Below, in pieces: positions 33,718 to 42,190 of a stretch of DNA of 64,000 nucleotides; the stretch's first letter is position 1; each line of letters starts with the position of its first letter. Source of the stretch: Salinigranum salinum (GTDB lineage: Archaea; Halobacteriota; Halobacteria; Halobacteriales; Haloferacaceae); the NCBI RefSeq assembly GCF_009176545.1, contig NZ_VTOJ01000001.1:1116001-1180000 (forward strand), in the 5' to 3' direction. The translations under genes were made by a program, and so were the position numbers. The notes under the pieces were generated by a model. That model saw only the letters and a list, made by a program, of their open reading frames with translations. It had not been told where the DNA came from and ran no database searches.

Positions 33718-34527
33718 TCAGCCGACGACCGCACCCACGTACAGCACGGCCACGAGGAAGATCCACACGACGTCGACGAAGTGCCAGTAGAGCGCGACCG
33801 TCCGGACCGCGGTGTCGCGACCCTCGGTGTAGTGACCACGCAGCGCGCGCCAGAGCACGATGCCGAGGAGGACGACGCCGAGCGACACGTGGAGCCCGTG
33901 GAGGCCCGTGAGACCGAAGAAGGCGCTCGCGAAGACCCCACCCGAGAGGGTGAACTCCTCGTGGACGACGAACTCGTAGTACTCGAACACCTGCCCGGCG
34001 ACGAACACCACGCCGAGGCCGACCGTGACCGCGAGCCACCTGACGAACCGTTGCCGGCGGCCGGCCTCGAGCGCGCCGTGTGCGAGGTGGATCGTCCCGC
34101 TGCTCGCGACGAGCACGAGCGTGTTCGCGAGCACGAGCGAGCCGACCAGCGGGGGGAGTTCGCTCGGCGGCCACGACCCCACTCTGATGAACGCGTAGTA
34201 GACGAACCCCGCCAGGAACGTCGCCACGTCCGAGATCAAGAACAGCACCATCCCCCCGACGTAGAGCCGCGAGCGGTCGGCCTGCGTCGTCCAGTAGTCG
34301 GCCACGAACGCCTCGTAGGCCCAGCCGACGAGCCCGACGAACAGCAGCACACCGCCGACGGCGGCGAGTCCGCCGAGGGGGAGCCGTGGGAGGAGTGATC
34401 CACCGGCGAGCAACAGCCCGACCCCGCCGTACAGCGCCGCTGCACCGACGGCGGCGACGACCGGCCAGCGGCTCCTGTGGTGGACATGTCCGTGGTCACC
34501 GACCGTCGCGTCCGATGTCCCGTCCAT
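33718..34527 (-). CDS. coxC: Cytochrome c oxidase subunit III
   Basis: This 269-residue polytopic protein has seven hydrophobic segments after a His-rich N-terminus (DHGHVHHRSRWP). Subunit III features include the FLISDVATFLAGFVYYAF helix, GLTGLHGLHVSLGVVLLG and the final TVALYWHFVDVVWIFLVAVLY, close to the canonical YWHFVDxxW motif. It stabilises the oxidase core and does not bind heme. A TATA-like GGATATTT (minus strand, about 34552-34559) lies 29 nt before the ATG. It converges on the coxA operon; the 95-bp gap has three tandem ACCCTGG units (33647-33667). Confidence 0.92.
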   Translation of the reverse strand: MDGTSDATVGDHGHVHHRSRWPVVAAVGAAALYGGVGLLLAGGSLLPRLPLGGLAAVGGVLLFVGLVGWAYEAFVADYWTTQADRSRLYVGGMVLFLISDVATFLAGFVYYAFIRVGSWPPSELPPLVGSLVLANTLVLVASSGTIHLAHGALEAGRRQRFVRWLAVTVGLGVVFVAGQVFEYYEFVVHEEFTLSGGVFASAFFGLTGLHGLHVSLGVVLLGIVLWRALRGHYTEGRDTAVRTVALYWHFVDVVWIFLVAVLYVGAVVG

Positions 34528-34690
34528 ACAGCCTCATCCGGTCGTGGTGACAAATATCCACCGCGCCGTCGGCGTGACTGCGAGGCGTCGATCGTCCCGG
34601 TGGTGGACGCGACGCGCGTCCGGAGACGGAGCCAGTCATCCGTCGGCGTGGTCAGTCATCCGATGGCGCGGGTGTCCGGTGAGGACGTGA

Positions 34691-34933
34691 TCAGTCGCTC
34701 GCGGGGACGACCCGCCACGTCGTGGCGTTCGCGTACCCCCACTCGTCGATATCCAGCGCACTCGTCGACCGGCGAATCTCCGGGAGGAGCGCGCCGATCT
34801 CCTTGGTCGAGAGGTCGACCTCGCCGGCGATGAACTTGCTCTTGAAGTAGAACTCGCCGTCCTCGGCCCGCCGGCGGAGGTACTGCTCGAGCCGGTCGCG
34901 CTTGCGCGCCGTCGACGCGTCGGTGCGGCTCAT
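34691..34933 (-). CDS. Small HTH-like haloarchaeal protein (DUF7123-like)
   Basis: The 80-residue protein (TARKRDRLEQYLRRRAEDGE, then FYFKSKFIAGEVDLSTKEIG, then LDIDEWGYANATTWRVV) resembles a small winged-helix family common in haloarchaea, recalled as DUF7123. YFKSKFIA and GYxxxTTWRV are the recognisable parts. It overlaps the upstream membrane gene as ATGA and so shares its transcript. Likely DNA-binding; target unknown. Confidence 0.7.
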   Translation of the reverse strand: MSRTDASTARKRDRLEQYLRRRAEDGEFYFKSKFIAGEVDLSTKEIGALLPEIRRSTSALDIDEWGYANATTWRVVPASD

Positions 34934-35193
34934 GCTCGTGCTCGCTCGGGCGACTCCTGTCCCCGTCCGCGGGGGGCGTGGTCACGGCCGACGACCAGCG
35001 CGGCGGCGTTCGCCAGCCAGAGTGCGAGGATCACCGGAGCCGAGGTGGCGGTGAACCCTTCGATTGCCAGCAACGGCACGTGGAGGAACGGGAGGGCGAC
35101 GGCGGACCAGAAGCCGACCCACCGCAGGGCGGCGATGCTCCGGTCGACCGACTGGGTCACCAGTGGGGAGGCGATTCGGGCGTACTCGTTCAT
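34930..35193 (-). CDS. Small two-helix membrane protein
   Basis: The 87-residue protein has two hydrophobic helices (about 23-44, WVGFWSAVALPFLHVPLLAI, and 48-68, TSAPVILALWLANAAALVVG) and a charged tail. It lies directly upstream of, and overlaps, the DUF7123-like gene. A purine-rich GAGGAG about 15 nt before the ATG could be a ribosome site. Family and function not recognised. Confidence 0.65.
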   Translation of the reverse strand: MNEYARIASPLVTQSVDRSIAALRWVGFWSAVALPFLHVPLLAIEGFTATSAPVILALWLANAAALVVGRDHAPRGRGQESPERARA

Positions 35194-35494
35194 GCGTGTC
35201 CACTCCTCGACGCGGAACCACCCAAAAGGTATCCAAGGCTCAATCGGCGCTTTGAGTCACCGCGTCGCACGCCGCCGGATCGGTGCGGGGTCGGTGCCGA
35301 GTCAGTGCTGAACCGTGTCGGTGTCGGCGCGTGCTGGCTGTCGGCGTCGGCGCGTGCTGGCTGTCGGCGTACGCCGGACGTTCGTGGGCGTGTCGTCGAC
35401 CGTTCGTGCGGGTCGCGTGTGAAAAACAGCGGCTGTTGGTGACCGCGGGCCGTCCCGTCGCGTTGCGACTCGCGTGACTCGAGGTATCGTCGCC
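35194..35494. other. 301-bp intergenic region with an exact 23-bp tandem repeat
   Basis: No gene is seen. A 23-bp unit beginning GTCGGCGCGTGCTGGCTG is present twice without a mismatch at 35323-35345 and 35346-35368. The promoter-like part lies at the left end (TACCTTTTGG, minus strand, about 35220) for the small membrane gene. Confidence 0.7.
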
Positions 35495-36460
35495 TTACTC
35501 GTCGCGTAGTTGCGAGTACGCCCCGACGAGCGACTCGGTCAGTTCGAGGCCCTCGACGTGGGTCTGTTCGTCGACGATCGACTCGTCGAGTGTCGAGTCG
35601 ACGATCGTCGCGTCGGGGAAGACGACCGAGCGGTCGATCGTCGAGTTCTCGATGTGTGCGCCCGCCATCACGTGGACGTTATCGCCGAGGTCGGACCCTT
35701 CGATCACCGCGTCGTCGTGGACGTAGTTGTCCCCCTCGAGGTAGCCTTCGACCGCGTCGAGGTACGACGCGGCCGTCCCGATGTCGTACCACTCGGTGTC
35801 GAAGGTGAACGCGTAGACGTCCTCGTGCGACTGGAGCCACTGGACGAACCAGCCGGGCTCGTCGGGGTTGTTGTCGTCCGAGAGGTAGTCTTCGAACAGC
35901 GGGAGGGTGTCCTGCGGGTAGAGGTAACACGCGATCGAGACGAGCGTACTGGCCGGGTTCTCGGGTTTCTCCTGGAAGTTGACGACCCTGTCGCCCTCGA
36001 GCTCGACGAGGCCGTACGACTTGGCTTTCTCCTTCGAGCCGACGTCGTAGGCGACGAGCGACGGCGACTGCTTCTCCTCGAAGTAGTCGATGAAGTTCGA
36101 CAGGCCGAAGCTGATGAGGTTGTCACCCGCGACGATGAGCAGGTCGTCGTCGACCTCCTCTCGGTCGATGAGCTGGGCCATCGCGCCGACGACGCCGAAC
36201 TTCTCGTCCTCTTCGACGGTCTCTTCGACCGAGAGCGTGGGCTTGTCGTAGTCGCTCTCGGCGAGGAACTCCTCGAACTCGTCCGCGAAGTACTCGTTGG
36301 TGCTGATGAACACCTCGTCGATGCGGTCGTCGGCCTCGAGCTCCTCGAAGATGGTGTCGATGACGGTGCCGTCCCCGATGGGGAGGAACATCTTCGGACG
36401 GTGCCGGGTGATGGGCCAGAGGCGCGTGGCGTACCCGCCTGCCAGGACAACTGCCTTCAT
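35495..36460 (-). CDS. Sugar-phosphate nucleotidyltransferase
   Basis: This 321-residue NDP-sugar pyrophosphorylase starts MKAVVLAGGYATRLWPITRH, the nucleotide-binding GGxxTRLxPxT motif, followed by RPKMFLPIGDG. FDTEWYDIGTAASYLDAVEG lies late in the Rossmann-like domain. A C-terminal left-handed beta-helix (about 240-310; HIENSTIDRSVVFPDATIVD) completes a RmlA/AglF-like layout. It makes an activated sugar for surface glycans or S-layer N-glycosylation; the exact sugar cannot be told. ATG 36460 is used because upstream sequence is the 22-bp repeat array and an A-rich promoter. Confidence 0.85.
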   Translation of the reverse strand: MKAVVLAGGYATRLWPITRHRPKMFLPIGDGTVIDTIFEELEADDRIDEVFISTNEYFADEFEEFLAESDYDKPTLSVEETVEEDEKFGVVGAMAQLIDREEVDDDLLIVAGDNLISFGLSNFIDYFEEKQSPSLVAYDVGSKEKAKSYGLVELEGDRVVNFQEKPENPASTLVSIACYLYPQDTLPLFEDYLSDDNNPDEPGWFVQWLQSHEDVYAFTFDTEWYDIGTAASYLDAVEGYLEGDNYVHDDAVIEGSDLGDNVHVMAGAHIENSTIDRSVVFPDATIVDSTLDESIVDEQTHVEGLELTESLVGAYSQLRDE

Positions 36461-36518
36461 GGTTCGTCCGCCGTTTCTCTCCGCGGTGTTTTTGTCTTTG
36501 CTATGTCCTCTCCGGAGC

Positions 36519-36606
36519 GATACGCGAACGGTCACCAGCTGATACGCGAACAGTCACCGGCCGATACGCGAACGGTCACCGGCCGATACGCGAACGGTCA
36601 CCGGCC
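36519..36606 (+). repeat. Four tandem 22-bp repeats between divergent genes
   Basis: Four head-to-tail copies, each opening with GATACGCGAACGGTCACC or a one-base variant, occupy 36519-36540, 36541-36562, 36563-36584 and 36585-36606. Copies 3 and 4 are identical; copy 2 has one change and copy 1 differs only near its end. The 22-bp period equals two helical turns. Each perfect unit contains the partial dyad CGGT-C-ACCG. The array is non-coding in both directions (22 is not a multiple of 3) and has no spacers, so it is not CRISPR. It looks like a multi-site operator or iteron set. Confidence 0.85.
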
Positions 36607-36677
36607 GGGAGTCGTGTGCGAGTCTGCCGCCGCGTGCGCACGACAAGACGTTTGCCCGTTCGCCTCCGACCCCGAGC

Positions 36678-36968
36678 ATGACCGAGGACACGACGCGACA
36701 GCGCATCGCCGACGAACTCCGCGCCGCCCCGGCGACCGCGAGCGAACTGTCGACGCGCGTCGGCGTCCCCGCCTCGACGGTGTACGACCACCTCCGGCAC
36801 GTCGCGCGCTCGCTCGACGGCGACGACGAGCAGTTCCTCGTCGCGCCGCCCGAGTGTCGGACCTGCGGGTTCAGCGCCTTCGACGACCCCGTCAACTACC
36901 CCTCCCGGTGTCCGGACTGTCGGAGCGAGGGGATCGAGGAGGCGGTGTTCAAGATCGAGGTGGTGTAG
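36678..36968 (+). CDS. HTH plus zinc-ribbon transcriptional regulator
   Basis: The 96-residue protein has an N-terminal winged helix (TRQRIADELRAAPATASELS, then TRVGVPASTVYDHLRHVARS) and a C-terminal zinc ribbon: CRTCGFSAF, then CPDCRSEGI, with four cysteines as two CxxC pairs. This architecture is a known archaeal predicted-regulator family (HTH fused to Zn ribbon). ATG 36678 has a TATA-like GACGTTTGCC about 27 nt upstream. The 22-bp repeat array lies 70-160 bp upstream and could be its own binding site or an activator array. Confidence 0.82.
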   Translation: MTEDTTRQRIADELRAAPATASELSTRVGVPASTVYDHLRHVARSLDGDDEQFLVAPPECRTCGFSAFDDPVNYPSRCPDCRSEGIEEAVFKIEVV

Positions 36969-36993
36969 CGGCGACGGGTCGACGATCGAGGAA

Positions 36994-37008
36994 CTGTTTT
37001 CAAAACAG
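36994..37008. promoter_or_regulatory. 15-bp palindrome upstream of the histidine kinase
   Basis: CTGTTTT-C-AAAACAG is a perfect inverted repeat located 25 bp after the stop of the HTH/zinc-ribbon gene and 48 bp before the kinase start. The kinase TATA element (GGCGTTAAAACGG, 37023-37035) follows. It can be an operator for the kinase or a terminator-like hairpin for the upstream gene; AT-rich palindromes are rare in this genome. Confidence 0.5.
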
Positions 37009-37056
37009 AGAAACGGGGCAGAGGCGTTAAAACGGGAGAAGAGACACAGAGAAACG

Positions 37057-38469
37057 ATGCAGGTCGACGAGTCACTCTCTATTCTCATCGTTGACGACAG
37101 CGCTTTCTTCATCTCACTTCTCACCGACAAGCTGGAGTCGACCCACGGAATGACCACCACGACGGCGACGAACGCCGACGAGGCGATGGCGGCGCTGGCA
37201 CGGGAGCCAGTCGACTGTATCGTGAGTGACTACCAGATGCCGGAAACGACCGGCCTGGGGCTGTACGAGCGGGTCGAGGACCAGTACGACGTCCCGTTCA
37301 TCCTGCTCACCGGCGAGGGCGGCGAGGAGGTCGCGAGTCGCGCGATCAGGATGGGTATCGACGAGTACCTCCTGAAAGAGAGCGTGCAGGTGGACGAGCC
37401 GCTCGAACTGCTCGTCAACCGCATCCGGAACGTCGTCGAACGGCATCGGACCCAGCGGAAGTACGAACGACTGGTCGACAACTCCCCGGACGAGATCAGT
37501 CGGCTCGACGTCGACGGGACGCTCCGGGCCGTCAACGACACGATGGCGCGCTCGTTCGGAGCGTCGGAGTCGGAGCTCGTCGGGCGACAGTTGTCCGACT
37601 GTCTCCCTGCCGACGTCGCGGCGACCCGCATCGAACAGAGCAAGCGTGCGATCACGGCCGGTAGCGCGGTAACGTTTCAGGACAGTATCGGGATGCGGCA
37701 CTTCCACAACATCGCGGTGCCGCTCGCGACCGCCACGGAGGTGGAGTCGGTCCAGCTCGTGACTCGAGAGATAACGCTCCAGAAGCACAACGAACGGAAA
37801 CTGGCACAGAAGTCCGAGACGCTCGCCATGATCAACCGCATCGTCCGTCACGACATCAACAACGACCTCCAGTTGCTCATGGGATGGGCCGATATGATCC
37901 GAGAACACGTCGACGAGGCGGGGATGGAGACGGTCGAGCGCATCGACGAGACGAGCACGCATATCTCCGAGCTCACGTCCATCGCCCGGGACTTCGTCGA
38001 ATCACTCGAGGACGACGCCGAGGTCCGGCTCGAACGGGTCGCGCTCGACCGCCTCCTCGAAGCCGAGGTGGAGAAGAAGCGGGCGGCACACGACGATGCG
38101 ACGATCACCGTCGTGGGTCTCCCACGAGTGACCGTCCGGGCCAACCAGCTGTTGTCGTCGGTGTTCGGCAACCTGCTGAGCAACGCGGTTCGTCACAACC
38201 GCACCGGCTCACCCACGATCCACGTCGAGTGTGACGAGACCGACGACGACGCCGTCGTTCGGATCGCCGACAACGGTCCGGGTGTCCCCGACGAGCGGAA
38301 GGAGGCGATCTTCGGGAAAGGGAACATGGGTCCCGAAAGCCCCGGCACCGGCATCGGCCTCCACCTCGTCTACACGCTCGTCGAACAGTACGGGGGAGAC
38401 GTGTGGGTGGAGGACAACGAGCCGTGCGGTGCGGTCTTCGTGGTGGAACTCCCGAAGACCGCCCCGTGA
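37057..38469 (+). CDS. Hybrid receiver-PAS-histidine kinase
   Basis: This 470-residue cytosolic signalling protein has no membrane helix. Residues 8-120 are a receiver domain with acidic Asp14-Asp15 and phospho-acceptor Asp58 ([10 protein letters not shown]). Residues 135-245 are PAS-like. The H-box [13 protein letters not shown] carries His265. The HATPase domain (about 340-468) shows [19 protein letters not shown] and [12 protein letters not shown]. Such receiver-first kinases are frequent in haloarchaea and probably integrate a phosphorelay signal. A TATA element at 37023-37035 fits a leaderless mRNA from ATG 37057. No cognate separate response regulator is adjacent. Confidence 0.88.
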   Translation: MQVDESLSILIVDDSAFFISLLTDKLESTHGMTTTTATNADEAMAALAREPVDCIVSDYQMPETTGLGLYERVEDQYDVPFILLTGEGGEEVASRAIRMGIDEYLLKESVQVDEPLELLVNRIRNVVERHRTQRKYERLVDNSPDEISRLDVDGTLRAVNDTMARSFGASESELVGRQLSDCLPADVAATRIEQSKRAITAGSAVTFQDSIGMRHFHNIAVPLATATEVESVQLVTREITLQKHNERKLAQKSETLAMINRIVRHDINNDLQLLMGWADMIREHVDEAGMETVERIDETSTHISELTSIARDFVESLEDDAEVRLERVALDRLLEAEVEKKRAAHDDATITVVGLPRVTVRANQLLSSVFGNLLSNAVRHNRTGSPTIHVECDETDDDAVVRIADNGPGVPDERKEAIFGKGNMGPESPGTGIGLHLVYTLVEQYGGDVWVEDNEPCGAVFVVELPKTAP

Positions 38470-38546
38470 GAGCCGGGACGAGACGACCTCACGCGAGCGA
38501 GCGGGCGAACCGCCACGTTTTATTCCTCCCCTTCGGTACCGTCGGC

Positions 38547-39113
38547 ATGGACCAGTTGCGGCAGTCGCTCCTCGACGCACCGATCATCGAGAAAGACGAC
38601 TACCAGTACTTCGTCCACCCTATCAGCGACGGGGTGCCGATGCTCGAACCGGAGCTCCTGCGCGAGATCGTCATCCGCATCATCCGGAAGGCGGAGATCG
38701 AGGACGTCGACAAGATCGTCACGCCCGCGGCCATGGGTATCCACATCTCGACCGCGGTCTCGCTCATGACCGACATCCCGCTGGTGGTCATCCGCAAACG
38801 ACAGTACGGGCTGGCGGGCGAGGTGTCGCTCCACCAGACGACGGGCTACTCCGATTCGGAGATGTTCATCAACGACGTCAAGTCGGGCGACAAGGTGCTC
38901 GTCCTCGACGACGTGCTCTCGACGGGCGGCACGATGAAGGCCATCCTCGACGCGCTGTCGCACATCGGTGCCGACGTGATCGACGTGGTCGCCGTGATCA
39001 AGAAGGCAGGGCCGAACAAACTCGACGACACCGACTACTCGGTCAAGACGCTCATCAACGTCACCGTCGAGGACGGCGAGGTCGTCGTCGTCGACGCACA
39101 GGGCGACGACTGA
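38547..39113 (+). CDS. hpt: Hypoxanthine/guanine phosphoribosyltransferase
   Basis: This 188-residue purine-salvage enzyme converts hypoxanthine or guanine to the nucleotide with PRPP. The PRPP loop is [20 protein letters not shown], and [20 protein letters not shown] is typical of the archaeal HGPRTase. ATG 38547 follows GTTTTATTCC (38516-38525) by 22-30 nt, consistent with a leaderless transcript, and the longer upstream frame belongs to the preceding gene's shadow. Related archaeal adenine PRTases share the fold, so the base preference is inferred. Confidence 0.85.
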   Translation: MDQLRQSLLDAPIIEKDDYQYFVHPISDGVPMLEPELLREIVIRIIRKAEIEDVDKIVTPAAMGIHISTAVSLMTDIPLVVIRKRQYGLAGEVSLHQTTGYSDSEMFINDVKSGDKVLVLDDVLSTGGTMKAILDALSHIGADVIDVVAVIKKAGPNKLDDTDYSVKTLINVTVEDGEVVVVDAQGDD

Positions 39114-39267
39114 TCGCACGGCCCGCCGCGGACCCGAGCGGCGGCGGTTCGACCCTCGTCGACGCGTCCGGAAGCGATCGGCTGTTTCCGGGGTGGAAAC
39201 GGACGATTTCGCGTGAATGACACCCCCCACCGATGGATATTTACTTTGGAGGCTGTTTTCACACACC

Positions 39268-41196
39268 ATGCCATCCGGTTCCGGAGGCGACGACGGCCCG
39301 GCCGCCCTGTATCGGCCGGGTCGGAGAGACCTGTTGAAACTACTGGGCGTCGGGGGTGTCGCGGCGCTCGCGGGCTGTTCGAGCAGCCAGGGAGACGGTT
39401 CCGACGGCGACGGGGGGGACCAGAGCGGCGGGAGCACGACGGACCAGACGACCTCGGATAGCCGGGCGAGCGGCGCCAGCGACGGCGAGCGGAGCGTCGG
39501 CGGCACGTACGTCAGTGCGTCGTCGGTCGACGCCTCCTCGCTCAACTGGATCTCCATCGCGGACACGACCTCTGGCGGCTACATCGGCCTCACGATGGAC
39601 GCGACCTGGGTCATCACGCCCGAGCAGGAGATCTTCCCGCTCTGGGCCGACATCTCAACCGAGGACGGCCGCGTCTACGAGGTCTCGCTCCGCGACAACC
39701 TCCAGTGGGGTGCCGGCTACGGCCAGATGACCGCCGAGGACTGGGTGTACATGATCACGAACGTCTTCCAGGCGTCGGAGAACTGGTCGGGCTACCCCAA
39801 CGCCGACGACTGGATCCGCGGGGGCGAGCCGATCCCGGTCGAGAAGACGGGGACGCTCACGTTCGAGATCCGACTGCCGGAGATCGACCCGTCGTTCCCG
39901 TTCAAACCCGTCCTCTGGGGGCAGAACTGCATGCCGAAGGGACTCTTAGAGAAGTACGTCCCGAACCAGGACACCGAGGGGCTGAAACAGGACGAGGAGG
40001 TCAACACGCTGGCGTACACCGGCAACCTCGGCCCCTACACGTACGAGCAGTGGGAGCGCGAGTCGCAGTTCGTCGTCACCCGCAACGACGATTACTACCT
40101 GCGCGAGGTCGCCGCGAACGGGGGGTTCGAGGGGTACGACGACGAGTTCGCCTCGCAGTTCGCGGAGGCACCGTACTTCGATCGGTACATCGTCCGCGTG
40201 ATCAAAGAGGAGAGCGCCCGGCTGGGCGCGCTCCGCGGGGGTGACGTCACGAGCGCCGGCGTTCCGCCGAACAAGGCTAACCAGTTCCAGGACACCGACG
40301 GGGTCTACCTCAACGTCACGCCACAGCCGTTCGTCTCGGTCCTGACGTACAACCAGCGGGCGAACGGCTGGCGGCCCTTCAGGCGAAAGGCGGTCCGGCA
40401 GGCGCTGGCACACGCCGTGAACAAGCAGGCCATCGCCGAGAGCATCTACCGCGGCTACGCGCAGGTCGCCCAGACGATGCAACCGAAGTGGACGAAGTGG
40501 TACGTCGACGACCGGATCACGAACTACGGTGTCGGCGACCGGTACGGGCCCGAGGTCACGCGCTCGGCGCTGGCGGACGCGCTCTCTGGCACCGAGTACA
40601 GCTACGACGGCGACACCCTCGAGAACGGCAACGGCGAGCAGGTCACCCTCTCGTTGTTCTTCGACCAGGGCCAGAACACGGAGCAGACGACCGCCGAGTT
40701 CGTCGCCCAGGAGTTCCAGAAGAACGCCGGCATCGACGTCGAGCTCAAGGCCACCTCGTCGTTCATCGAGAAGTACGCCTCGAACACCCCGTCCCAGGGC
40801 GAGGAGGCGCCCTGGAGCGCCGGCCGGTTCAACGGCGGCCCCCGCGACGTCTCCGTGAGCCAGGAGCCGTGGGATATGTCGCTCAACCTGGGGTTCAACA
40901 CCTACCCGTACACGCCCGCCTCCTCCAAGGGGTTCTTCGAGACGCGCGGCGGGATCAACTACTACGGCTACGTCCCCGAGGCGGACATCGCCGGGCTGTA
41001 CGAACAGGCGTCACAGACGGCCGACGAGACCGAGCGCCGCGAGCTGTTCGGCCGGGCGTTCGGGCTCATCAACGACGAACAGCCGTTCGGCTTCGTGACG
41101 ATGTCGTCGTCGATCTCGGGCTACCGCTCGACCCTCCAGGGGCCGATCGAGGACTTCGCGAGCGGCTGGGACTCCCAGCGGTGGTACTTCGAGTGA
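39268..41196 (+). CDS. dppA: ABC transporter substrate-binding protein, Tat lipoprotein (peptide/nickel family 5)
   Basis: The 642-residue extracellular solute-binding protein carries a Tat signal (Arg19-Arg20 in PGRRDLLKLLGVGG) and a lipobox LAGCSSS with Cys37. A Ser/Gly/Asp/Thr-rich linker (38-75) tethers the domain at the membrane. The body fits SBP family 5: GGTYVSASSVDASSLNW, LRDNLQWGAGYGQMTAEDWV, KAVRQALAHAVNKQAIAE. It should deliver peptides, or another small solute, to the permeases encoded next. The TATA-like GATATTTACTTTGG (39235-39248) sets a leaderless start at ATG 39268. Substrate unknown. Confidence 0.9.
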   Translation: MPSGSGGDDGPAALYRPGRRDLLKLLGVGGVAALAGCSSSQGDGSDGDGGDQSGGSTTDQTTSDSRASGASDGERSVGGTYVSASSVDASSLNWISIADTTSGGYIGLTMDATWVITPEQEIFPLWADISTEDGRVYEVSLRDNLQWGAGYGQMTAEDWVYMITNVFQASENWSGYPNADDWIRGGEPIPVEKTGTLTFEIRLPEIDPSFPFKPVLWGQNCMPKGLLEKYVPNQDTEGLKQDEEVNTLAYTGNLGPYTYEQWERESQFVVTRNDDYYLREVAANGGFEGYDDEFASQFAEAPYFDRYIVRVIKEESARLGALRGGDVTSAGVPPNKANQFQDTDGVYLNVTPQPFVSVLTYNQRANGWRPFRRKAVRQALAHAVNKQAIAESIYRGYAQVAQTMQPKWTKWYVDDRITNYGVGDRYGPEVTRSALADALSGTEYSYDGDTLENGNGEQVTLSLFFDQGQNTEQTTAEFVAQEFQKNAGIDVELKATSSFIEKYASNTPSQGEEAPWSAGRFNGGPRDVSVSQEPWDMSLNLGFNTYPYTPASSKGFFETRGGINYYGYVPEADIAGLYEQASQTADETERRELFGRAFGLINDEQPFGFVTMSSSISGYRSTLQGPIEDFASGWDSQRWYFE

Positions 41197-41215
41197 TCCG
41201 TCCGGGGAGCCGACG

Positions 41216-42190
41216 ATGAGTATGCGCTGGTACGTCGTCCGGCGGCTCCTCTGGACCGTGGTGGCGACGTTCATCATCCTCTCCGTGACGTGGGGGCTCC
41301 TGACGGTGACGCCGAACCAGCAGGCCGCCGAACTGCAGTTCCAGGCGGCACAGGCCGGCGGGAGCGCCGAAGCCGCCGAGGCGGCGTTCGAGCAGTCGCG
41401 CGGTCTCGACCGCCCCCTCTGGGAGCGGTACACGACCTACATGACGAACATGGTCTCGCTCAACTGGGGGTGGTCGGATAGCCGCTCACAGCCGGTGATC
41501 GAGGCGATCTGGGCGGCGCTGCCGTACACCGCCATCTACTCGGTCCCGACGACGATCCTCTCGATCCTCCTCGGCCTGTCGATCGGGCTGTACTCCGCCA
41601 CCCACCAGTACACGAAGACAGACTACGCGGCGACGTTCTTCGCCTTCTTCGGCTTCGCGATCCCCAACTTCTGGTTCGCCATCATCCTCCTGCTCGTGTT
41701 CGGCGTCCAGCTGGGGTGGTTCCCGGTCGTCTTCGACCCCGACGCCCCCTTCTTCTCGCTCCAGATGGCCCAGCAGCTGGTGTTGCCCGTGATCGTCCTC
41801 ACGACCGGCACCATCGCGGGGCTGATGCGCTACTCGCGGGCGCGAACCCTGGAGTTCGTCCAGTCGGACTTCGTCAAGACCGCGCGGGCGAAAGGGGCCA
41901 GCGAGTGGCGCGTCCTCACCCGACACATCCTCCGGCCCGCCTCCCCGCCGCTGGTCACCATCCTCATCTCCGACCTCCTCGGTATCTTCATCGCCGCCTC
42001 CTATCTCGTCGAGGTCGTCTTCGGCATCCCCGGGCTGGGACAGCTGTCGTTCCGGGCCATCATCGCACAGGACACCGCACTCGTCCTCGGAACCGTGTTG
42101 ATCGGCGTCTTCATCGCCATCGTCGGCAACCTGTTCCAGGACCTCGCGTACACGATCCTCGACCCACGCATCGACTACGGTGATCGCTGA
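41216..42190 (+). CDS. dppB: ABC transporter permease, DppB type
   Basis: This 324-residue inner-membrane permease has six hydrophobic segments. The N-terminal MRWYVVRRLLWTVVATFIIL helix is typical of DppB/OppB, and the EAA loop that contacts the ATPase is RAKGASEWRVLTRHILRPAS (about 222-241). It starts 19 nt after the binding-protein stop; ATG 41216 and 41222 are both possible. Its TGA shares one base with the dppC start (TGATG), so the permeases are coupled. Confidence 0.92.
   Translation: MSMRWYVVRRLLWTVVATFIILSVTWGLLTVTPNQQAAELQFQAAQAGGSAEAAEAAFEQSRGLDRPLWERYTTYMTNMVSLNWGWSDSRSQPVIEAIWAALPYTAIYSVPTTILSILLGLSIGLYSATHQYTKTDYAATFFAFFGFAIPNFWFAIILLLVFGVQLGWFPVVFDPDAPFFSLQMAQQLVLPVIVLTTGTIAGLMRYSRARTLEFVQSDFVKTARAKGASEWRVLTRHILRPASPPLVTILISDLLGIFIAASYLVEVVFGIPGLGQLSFRAIIAQDTALVLGTVLIGVFIAIVGNLFQDLAYTILDPRIDYGDR

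Noticed and set aside
36519-36606. CRISPR-like array
   Set aside because: Copies are directly adjacent with no spacers, units are only 22 bp, and no cas genes are present anywhere in the window.
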